Part shown: piece after piece, positions 24,269 to 30,503 of the stretch
How positions within the stretch are numbered: position 1 is the first letter of the stretch
Layout of the letters: each line of letters opens with the position of its first letter
Assembly (NCBI GenBank): GCA_900546455.1
Contig: URCS01000023.1
Coordinates: 1-30,503, forward strand
Direction of reading: 5' to 3'
DNA from: an uncultured Collinsella sp.
GTDB lineage: Bacteria > Actinomycetota > Coriobacteriia > Coriobacteriales > Coriobacteriaceae
DNA length: 30,503 nt
Program-made: the position numbers and the translations under genes
The notes under the pieces: model-generated
Seen by the model: the letters and a program-made list of their open reading frames with translations, nothing else
What the model was told of the DNA's origin: nothing
Databases searched by the model: none

Positions 24269-27200
24269 ATGAACGCTGACAAGAATGGCATTCAAATGAG
24301 CAACGCCGTGCATCAATACGCCCTTTTCGGGAACGCCTTATTCAAACTCAATAAAACGGTTGTCCACGCTTCAGATCCGCGTAAGCAGATCGTAATCTGT
24401 AGCAACGGTCCAGACATCCGTTACGCAACACTCGAAGAATGGGACAAAGCCGGCAAATCTTTCGGCGAACGTGCACAGACCGAGGGCATCGTCACCAGCG
24501 CGAGCCCAGCACGCGATAAACTCGAGCTCTTTCGCAGTCTCTTTACCGGGCGCAAAGATGTTTACGCTCATGGATATCGCAGAAAGGACGGGGGCATTGG
24601 CTATACGCCTGCTTGTGCTAATGAGTGGGAGCCAGGAATTTGCCCCAAAGCAGCCCATCAAAGAGTTAAATGCATAGAATGCAGCAATCGCGTCTTCCCG
24701 GAATTAAGCGATGCCGCAATCATTGCTCACTTTAAAGGCAACGATGACCGGTTCCGCGATGTCCTCGGGCAATATGTTCTCGATAGGAACTGCAACACGA
24801 AAGTTCTCGTCATCGATTTTGACAAAGCGGACTGGAAAGAGGCAACAAATGCCGTACGGCTTGTTGCAATACGACGGGGCATTAACGCCGCCGTTGAGCG
24901 CTCAAGGTCCGGCAACGGCGCCCACATCTGGTTTTTCTTCCTCGAGCCAATCAGCGCAAAGGCTGCCCGAAAGTTTGGAAGTTGCCTCATAACCGAAGCT
25001 GCGGCGCATAATAAGACAATCACGTTCGAGGCCTTTGATCGAATGCTACCCGCTCAGGCCACTATTCCCGATGGAGGCTTCGGAAACCTCATCGCACTCC
25101 CCTTTCAAGGCAAGGCGCAACGTGAAGGAAACAGTGTATTTGTAGACGAACAATTCAAGCCCTTTCCCGACCAATGGCTCTATCTATCACAAGTCCAGCT
25201 GATTCCGCGCTCGATGGTGCAAGATCTGATTGAGGCCCCTGGAAACAACCCACACGGACCAGCAACAACTACGGTGGCAAACAAGGGCAAACGGTATGCC
25301 CAAAGACCACGAAAGCGACTACCACTCACATCGCGGGACTTTCCCTCATCGCTGCCCGTTATTCAAGCCGATATGCTGTACATCCCCGAGAAGTCTCTGA
25401 GTCCAGCAGCTCAAATGGAAATCCGCGGACTTGCGACATTTGCCAATCCGGCATTCTATCGCGCGCAGTCCATGCATCAATCAGTATTCGGCAAACCGCG
25501 ACTCTTAGACCTTAGCGAACTGAGAGATGGCCATGTTGCAATTCCCCGGGGCTGCAAAACTCAACTTGAGCAGCTAGTTCAAGAGACCGGCGTTACCGCC
25601 CACTATTCAGACGAGCGCAAATCGGGTAATCCGATTGTTATGGCATTTAAAGGAGTCCTTCGCCCTGAGCAGCAAATCGCCGCTGATCAGATGCTCATAT
25701 ACGAAGACGGAATCATGTCCGCGCCGACAGGCTTCGGTAAAACAGTCGTCGGAGCTTATCTTATTGCATCCATTGGTCTTCCAACTCTCGTCATCGTTCC
25801 CAAAACCGCACTCATAACCCAATGGAAATCCCAGCTCGAGCGATTTATCGACATTACGGACAACAGGGAGCCCGTCCGAACCCCAAAAGGACGAATCAGC
25901 AAAAGGCAGCCTCCGGTCATCGGACAAATAGGAGGGGGCAAAATGGCCGTAAGCGGCCTCGTCGACATCGCTTCGTTCCAGTCGTTATCTGGCAAAGACC
26001 GCCAAACCGGAGAGCCGATAGTTAAGGGCCTTGTTCGTAATTACGGCCTCATTATCTGCGACGAATGCCACCATGCCGCCGCACCACAGCTCGAGCTTAT
26101 TCTCAAGTCCGCCCCGGCCAAATACGTATACGGCCTTTCTGCGACGCCCGAACGATCCGACGGCCTTACGCGGGCGCTCTCCATGCTCTGCGGCCCGCTC
26201 CGTTATGTTATCGATCCAAAAGCGCAAGCGATTCAGCAGGGCATCCAGCGCATCGTACGGCCTCGTTTTACTGGAATTCGACTACCCGCCTACGAGCCAG
26301 GTGCAAACTTCAATCAGATTCTCGACCTGCTGTGCACGCATGCAGCTAGAAACGAATTGATTGTCAACGACGCTATTGAAGCTGCGTCAAACGGCCGGCA
26401 TCCGCTCGTGCTGACTAAAAGGAAAAAGCACGCCGAGGAGCTGTTCGGGATGCTCAAAAACCAAGGACACGAACCCGTTCTCCTGACCGGGGAAATCGAC
26501 GCCAAAGAAAGAAAAACGATACTGAGCAGTCTTCCCCGCTTCGAGCATGAACATCGAATCATCGTCGCCACCGAAAGCCTTTTGGGCGAGGGCTTCGATC
26601 TGTCCTACCTTGACACCCTACTCATTGCCACGCCGATATCGTGGGACGGCAGCATCACGCAGCAGGCGGGCAGGCTCCATAGAAGCCACGAGGGCAAGCG
26701 ACGGGTTGAGATATTCGACTACGTTGATTTATCTATACCCATGCTCGCCCGCATGTACCAAAAGAGACTCAAGACCTACGCCAAGCTCGGGTACGAAGTC
26801 TACGTGACCGGAGGCAGCGAGCAGTCCGATCAAAACATTCTCATAGAACCGGCTAATGCCGTAGAGACTCTGGTTGAAGATATCGTTGGCGCCGCCAAGA
26901 GCATCTTCATTGCCGCGCCCTACGCATCCGCCGCCTGCCTCGCAAAGCTCGGCGATGCAATCAAAGGTGCCACTGCCCGAGGGATTGCTCTTGAGTTTTT
27001 CATTGCCTCGACTCCGCGCGAAGATGCAAGCGAGACTTTGGCAGAAATGAACGTCGAGCATGCCATTAGAGCAGAAGGACGTTTGTGTGCAGCGATAATT
27101 GACGAAGAAACTATCTGGTACGGAACGATCCCGCTACTAGCTTTCCCCAAGAAAGAAGACTGCAGCATCAGGTTCAAAAACAGCGAGATCGCAGCGGAGC

Positions 27201-27280
27201 TCTTAGACGAAATCAACCACAAGGGAAAGCCAGATGCCACGTCAACAGGCAGGACATCCCCACCACTTGCGGTGAAATAG
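24269..27280 (+). CDS. AEP primase-SF2 helicase fusion with PLD-like tail (TOTE-type conflict protein)
   Basis: A 1003-residue probable defence protein. From the N-terminus: a linker; a four-Cys zinc knuckle (Cys116, 125, 135, 138) after the family motif KLELFRSLFTGR; an archaeo-eukaryotic primase-like domain with IDFDK (Asp183, Asp185), RSRSGNGAH (His219) and GNLIALPFQ; an SF2 helicase with APTGFGKT (485-492), DECH (598-601), SAT (624-626), VATESLLGEGFD and QQAGRLHR (798-805); and a PLD-like C-terminal domain (about 857-985). In the PLD part the usual HxK is replaced by LCAA in RLCAAIIDEE, so it is probably not a nuclease. The architecture is the one I know as the TOTE conflict-system primase-helicase. 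The last residues and stop codon lie inside a hairpin repeat. No good ribosome-binding site precedes the first ATG; an ATG at 24296 is possible. Confidence 0.85.
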   Translation: MNADKNGIQMSNAVHQYALFGNALFKLNKTVVHASDPRKQIVICSNGPDIRYATLEEWDKAGKSFGERAQTEGIVTSASPARDKLELFRSLFTGRKDVYAHGYRRKDGGIGYTPACANEWEPGICPKAAHQRVKCIECSNRVFPELSDAAIIAHFKGNDDRFRDVLGQYVLDRNCNTKVLVIDFDKADWKEATNAVRLVAIRRGINAAVERSRSGNGAHIWFFFLEPISAKAARKFGSCLITEAAAHNKTITFEAFDRMLPAQATIPDGGFGNLIALPFQGKAQREGNSVFVDEQFKPFPDQWLYLSQVQLIPRSMVQDLIEAPGNNPHGPATTTVANKGKRYAQRPRKRLPLTSRDFPSSLPVIQADMLYIPEKSLSPAAQMEIRGLATFANPAFYRAQSMHQSVFGKPRLLDLSELRDGHVAIPRGCKTQLEQLVQETGVTAHYSDERKSGNPIVMAFKGVLRPEQQIAADQMLIYEDGIMSAPTGFGKTVVGAYLIASIGLPTLVIVPKTALITQWKSQLERFIDITDNREPVRTPKGRISKRQPPVIGQIGGGKMAVSGLVDIASFQSLSGKDRQTGEPIVKGLVRNYGLIICDECHHAAAPQLELILKSAPAKYVYGLSATPERSDGLTRALSMLCGPLRYVIDPKAQAIQQGIQRIVRPRFTGIRLPAYEPGANFNQILDLLCTHAARNELIVNDAIEAASNGRHPLVLTKRKKHAEELFGMLKNQGHEPVLLTGEIDAKERKTILSSLPRFEHEHRIIVATESLLGEGFDLSYLDTLLIATPISWDGSITQQAGRLHRSHEGKRRVEIFDYVDLSIPMLARMYQKRLKTYAKLGYEVYVTGGSEQSDQNILIEPANAVETLVEDIVGAAKSIFIAAPYASAACLAKLGDAIKGATARGIALEFFIASTPREDASETLAEMNVEHAIRAEGRLCAAIIDEETIWYGTIPLLAFPKKEDCSIRFKNSEIAAELLDEINHKGKPDATSTGRTSPPLAVK

Positions 27281-27329
27281 GGACTGTTTTTGGCTTATCA
27301 GACGCCAATCAGTCCCTATTTCACCGCAA
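27267..27329. repeat. Long hairpin repeat, copy 2
   Basis: TTGCGGTGAAATAGGGACTG (27267-27286) pairs perfectly with 27310-27329 (20 bp), with an inner TTGGC/GCCAA stem. Compared with copy 1 at 23570, a G-C pair has become A-T on both arms. It lies between the convergent helicase and YafQ-like genes, and its left arm contains the last codons and stop of the helicase. Confidence 0.82.
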
Positions 27330-27344
27330 CTTAGAAATCGACGA

Positions 27345-27653
27345 TCAGCCCTGCGGACCCTGGAATAGTTCCTGATGAGTGCCCATTCGTACCAGTCTGA
27401 TCACTGGGTTAGTCTTATGGGGCAGATATAGAACGACCACATCGACCAAGCCATCGGATAGATGGAAATCGATGTGGCCGTTGTAATTGCCGCCCGGGTT
27501 TAAGAGCTCGTGGGCGCCATACTCCGCCGGAAGCGACCCATGAGCCACAAGCTCTGCAACCGCCGCTTTAAACTCACTTTTTAGCTGCGGATGCATGCGC
27601 ATCGTTCGTTTGTAGTCCACCTTAAATTGAGCCTCGACTTTAATCTCGAACAT
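27345..27653 (-). CDS. YafQ-family toxin
   Basis: A RelE-superfamily mRNA endonuclease of the YafQ branch, 102 residues. The conserved histidines are visible: His48 in GAHELL, His64 in IDFHLSDG and the C-terminal His93 in RMGTHQELF, the last two matching the catalytic pair of E. coli YafQ by alignment from memory. It begins 2 bases after the antitoxin stop, with GAGGAA of the antitoxin's last codons acting as ribosome-binding site. It converges on the helicase within the accessory island, separated by a hairpin. Confidence 0.88.
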   Translation of the reverse strand: MFEIKVEAQFKVDYKRTMRMHPQLKSEFKAAVAELVAHGSLPAEYGAHELLNPGGNYNGHIDFHLSDGLVDVVVLYLPHKTNPVIRLVRMGTHQELFQGPQG

Positions 27654-27655
27654 CG

Positions 27656-27955
27656 CTATTCCTCATCGAGGAATGACATAAGCTCATCAGCGTTATTGAA
27701 TGACGGGCTATCGTCCGGCAAAATCCCCAACTCATGAGCCTCGGCGATCACCATGGCACGCCTCGTCGCCTCGTTGGGCACCTCCGCCCTTCCTACAATC
27801 TCAAAAGGAATCTTTCGCTGATTTACCAGCTGCCGAACGGCAAGATTGAGATAGGAATTGAGGCTGAGGCCGACCGAATCCAAGAACTCAGTCGCCTGCT
27901 CCTTGAGCCCCTCTTCGATTCGAACCGTCGTAGGCTTAACTGTTGCTGTAGACAT
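27656..27955 (-). CDS. RelB/DinJ-family antitoxin
   Basis: A 99-residue ribbon-helix-helix antitoxin. The N-terminal strand and helix pair TTVRIEEGLKEQATEFLDSVGLSLNSYL is typical of DinJ, and the acidic C-terminal half would wrap the toxin. It precedes the YafQ-like toxin, the usual dinJ-yafQ order. GAGGAGG lies about 8 bases before the ATG at 27955, and a TATACT -10 candidate is at 27987-27992 on the minus strand. Confidence 0.9.
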   Translation of the reverse strand: MSTATVKPTTVRIEEGLKEQATEFLDSVGLSLNSYLNLAVRQLVNQRKIPFEIVGRAEVPNEATRRAMVIAEAHELGILPDDSPSFNNADELMSFLDEE

Positions 27956-28002
27956 TTGCGACCTCCTCGCCCTCGTCTTTTACACCAGTATACCCAATAT
28001 AA

Positions 28003-28038
28003 ATGGCAATCTGATGTTAAATAACATCAGATTGCCAT
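28003..28038. promoter_or_regulatory. Perfect 17-2-17 palindrome between the LOG gene and the toxin-antitoxin pair
   Basis: ATGGCAATCTGATGTTA (28003-28019), two A, then its exact reverse complement (28022-28038). On the minus strand it follows the LOG stop by 30 bases and is followed by an AT-rich TTTATATT, so it could terminate LOG transcription. Its left part also reaches the -35 region of the antitoxin promoter, so it could be the DinJ operator. Confidence 0.6.
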
Positions 28039-28068
28039 GCGTATTCATGTCGCGTGGGCACGATTGAT

Positions 28069-28827
28069 CTACATCAGCCCGCTCAGGGCGATGTCGACGG
28101 CTTCGTTGAGGTCGTCGGTGATGTGCACGAGCTCGGGATCGAGCGGGCTGATCATACCGGCGTCCATCACCGGGCCGTTGAGCCAGTCGAACAGGCCCTG
28201 CCAGTACTCTGTGCCCACCAGCACGAGGGGCATGCGCTTGACCTTGTGCGTTTGCACCAGCGTGAGCACCTCGAACATCTCGTCGAGCGTGCCAAAGCCG
28301 CCGGGAAACACGATGGCGCCCGAGCTGTATTTGACGAACATGGTCTTGCGCACAAAGAAGTAACGGAAGTCCATGCCGAGGTTCACGTATTTATTGAGCC
28401 CATGCTCGTGCGGCAATTCAATGCCCAGGCCAACTGACTTGCCGTTGACACTCGCCGCTCCCCTGTTGGCCGCTTCCATGATGCCGGGGCCGCCACCGGT
28501 GATAACCGCCACGCCGCGCTGGGCAATCTTACGGCCGACCGTGCGCGCCGCCTTGTAGGCCGGGTCCGTCTTGGGCGTGCGGGCACTACCGAAGATGGTC
28601 ACCGCAGGCCCTAACTCGGCAAGTGCGCCAAAGCCATCGACAAACTCGGCCTGGATGCGCAGTACGCGCCACGGATCGGCATGCAGCCAGTCGGTCGACT
28701 CCTCGGGCGCCAGCAGGTTGGCGTAGGTGTTGTCCTTAGGAATCATGGGGCCGCGCATGACCACGGGGCCGCGGCGGTACGTCTCGTCGTAGGCAGGCTC
28801 GCCCTCGACGTTCTCATTCTTAATCAT
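28069..28827 (-). CDS. LOG-family protein (nucleotide 5'-monophosphate phosphoribohydrolase-like)
   Basis: A Rossmann-fold protein of the LOG/TIGR00730 group, often misnamed lysine decarboxylase, which releases the base from adenosine-type monophosphates. The 252-residue product has TGGGPGIMEAANRGA (about 110-124) and VFPGGFGTLDEMFE (about 173-186), the substrate and catalytic motif with Glu. The ATG at 28827 has AGGAG five bases upstream; the longer open frame is not family sequence. The last 130 bases are duplicated at 23721. A terminator hairpin ends 14 bases before the start codon, between it and tgt upstream on the same strand. Confidence 0.92.
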   Translation of the reverse strand: MIKNENVEGEPAYDETYRRGPVVMRGPMIPKDNTYANLLAPEESTDWLHADPWRVLRIQAEFVDGFGALAELGPAVTIFGSARTPKTDPAYKAARTVGRKIAQRGVAVITGGGPGIMEAANRGAASVNGKSVGLGIELPHEHGLNKYVNLGMDFRYFFVRKTMFVKYSSGAIVFPGGFGTLDEMFEVLTLVQTHKVKRMPLVLVGTEYWQGLFDWLNGPVMDAGMISPLDPELVHITDDLNEAVDIALSGLM

Positions 28828-28841
28828 GGGCACTCCTATCG

Positions 28842-28891
28842 AGAAAAAGAAAAGCGGGCGGGGTCGACGCCATGCGCCAAACACCCGCCCG
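28842..28891 (-). terminator. Terminator between tgt and the LOG gene, next to the LOG ribosome-binding site
   Basis: On the minus strand CGGGCGGG (28884-28891) pairs with CCCGCCCG (28855-28862), followed by CTTTTCTTTTTC. The T-rich tract ends 3 bases before the LOG ribosome-binding site. Upstream in the same leader, GGCCGGT and ACCGGCC (near 28955-28990) form another hairpin with an inner GTCA/TGAC stem. Confidence 0.82.
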
Positions 28892-29040
28892 AACATCAAC
28901 TATTCGGTATGGTACCCACGATGCATCAAGTGCTTGCAAGCTATCGGTCAGCGGTCGTGCGGCCGGTGTCAGCAAATGTGACGACCGGCCGTCGCTCGCC
29001 CCTTGCCGTTGCCCGCGCTCTGCAAGCGCCCGCGCCGCTC

Positions 29041-30180
<1,140 letters not shown>

Positions 30181-30259
30181 AAACTGGAACTCCTTGGTTG
30201 CGGTTCATACGCAAACCATTATACGGGCAACCCGCAAACCGCACCGACTCGACAGAAAC

Positions 30260-30290
30260 TGGTGCAAAGGAAACCTGCCCCCTTGCACCA
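30260..30290. repeat. Small hairpin, copy 4 of the variable-stem family
   Basis: TGGTGCAA-A-GG (30260-30270) pairs with CCTTGCACCA (30281-30290) with one bulged A. The loop region AAGGAAACCTGCCCCC is similar to, but not the same as, the CGTCCCC loops of the other copies. Confidence 0.5.
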
Positions 30291-30314
30291 ATGCACCAAT
30301 GCACCAATGCACCA
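30285..30314. repeat. Short tandem repeat of GCACCAAT
   Basis: Three full copies of the 8-base unit plus GCACCA, exact. The first unit is the right arm of the hairpin at 30260, so the array grew out of that stem. No unique spacers, so not a CRISPR array. Confidence 0.85.
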
Positions 30315-30320
30315 GGATAA

Positions 30321-30357
30321 AAATGATCCGTTTTCCTCCGTCCCCAACGGATCATTT
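30321..30357. repeat. Small hairpin with loop ending CGTCCCC, copy 3
   Basis: AAATGATCCGTT (30321-30332) pairs perfectly with AACGGATCATTT (30346-30357) around the 13-base loop TTCCTCCGTCCCC, the same loop length and end as the copy at 20166. Confidence 0.7.
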
Positions 30358-30370
30358 CCGACAGCCACAG

Positions 30371-30489
30371 CAACGCCGATGCTATGGCACCGACAGACAC
30401 TATGACCCAATCCGAGGGCACTAAAAAGACAGGAGCCCCCGCTCGTGGCCGCGGGTCGGGGCTGCGACAATGATGTTGAAGTGCCATAG
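30371..30489. repeat. Partial or divergent third structured element
   Basis: Starts with CAACGCCGATG and a following TGGCA-CGACAG that match copy A at 4591-4616, again downstream of a CGTCCCC hairpin. After that it differs: CTATGGCAC (30382-30390) can pair with GTGCCATAG (30481-30489), enclosing a GC hairpin (AGCCCC with GGGGCT). The rest of the upstream flank of tgt (30181-30503) holds the hairpins and tandem repeat listed separately and no gene. Confidence 0.5.
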
Positions 30490-30503
30490 GCGCAGCCGCG
30501 CCG

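Noticed and set aside
30285..30314. Possible CRISPR array from the GCACCAAT repeats
   Set aside because: The unit is 8 bases with no spacers and no cas genes; it is a simple tandem repeat.

Overview
The window is a 30.5-kb stretch of a fairly GC-rich bacterial chromosome. Gene families, frequent GTG/TTG starts and the whole setting look most like a gut Coriobacteriia actinomycete (Collinsella or a close relative). That placement is inferred from recall of gene families, not from a search. Nearly all genes lie on the minus strand; pepT, the degV-family gene and a large helicase are the plus-strand exceptions.

Layout, left to right: a phosphoglucomutase/phosphomannomutase; a two-gene unit of a short DtxR/MntR-type metal regulator plus a homocysteine S-methyltransferase, divergent from peptidase T across a perfect 18-bp palindrome; a murA-LCP cell-wall pair; a complete F0F1 ATP synthase operon (AtpI-position protein, then a, c, b, delta, alpha, gamma, beta, epsilon) with a recognisable promoter; upp; tsaC-glpK; a toxin-first HigBA-like module sitting between tsaC and prmC; prmC with an unusual acidic insertion of about 120 residues; an M20 dipeptidase with a HAD phosphatase; and a DegV-family lipid-binding protein.

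From about 23.72 to 28.07 kb lies an accessory island. It carries a 1003-residue primase-helicase with a degenerate PLD-like tail (the architecture named for TOTE conflict systems) and a DinJ/YafQ toxin-antitoxin pair. It is bracketed by a 130-bp direct repeat of the 3' end of a LOG-family gene. Six of the seven differences between the two copies are synonymous, so they look like alleles from different lineages, as expected when an element integrates in a gene's 3' end and brings its own replacement end. No integrase is visible. To the right are the intact LOG gene and tgt (queuosine modification of tRNA).

The most unusual signal is not a protein. Intergenic spaces carry several families of structured repeats. 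Two copies of a roughly 170-nt element (4591-4759 and 20213-20381) share only short conserved blocks, yet keep a 19-bp stem whose sequence has almost entirely changed with pairing preserved, a conserved bulged A, a conserved 2x2 internal loop, and a terminal 12-bp hairpin with loop GGTA ending one base from a minus-strand stop codon. Each is preceded by a small hairpin whose stem differs each time while the loop ends in CGTCCCC. A partial third copy lies at the right edge. A separate long hairpin occurs twice (23570 and 27267) and supplies the stop codon of the helicase.
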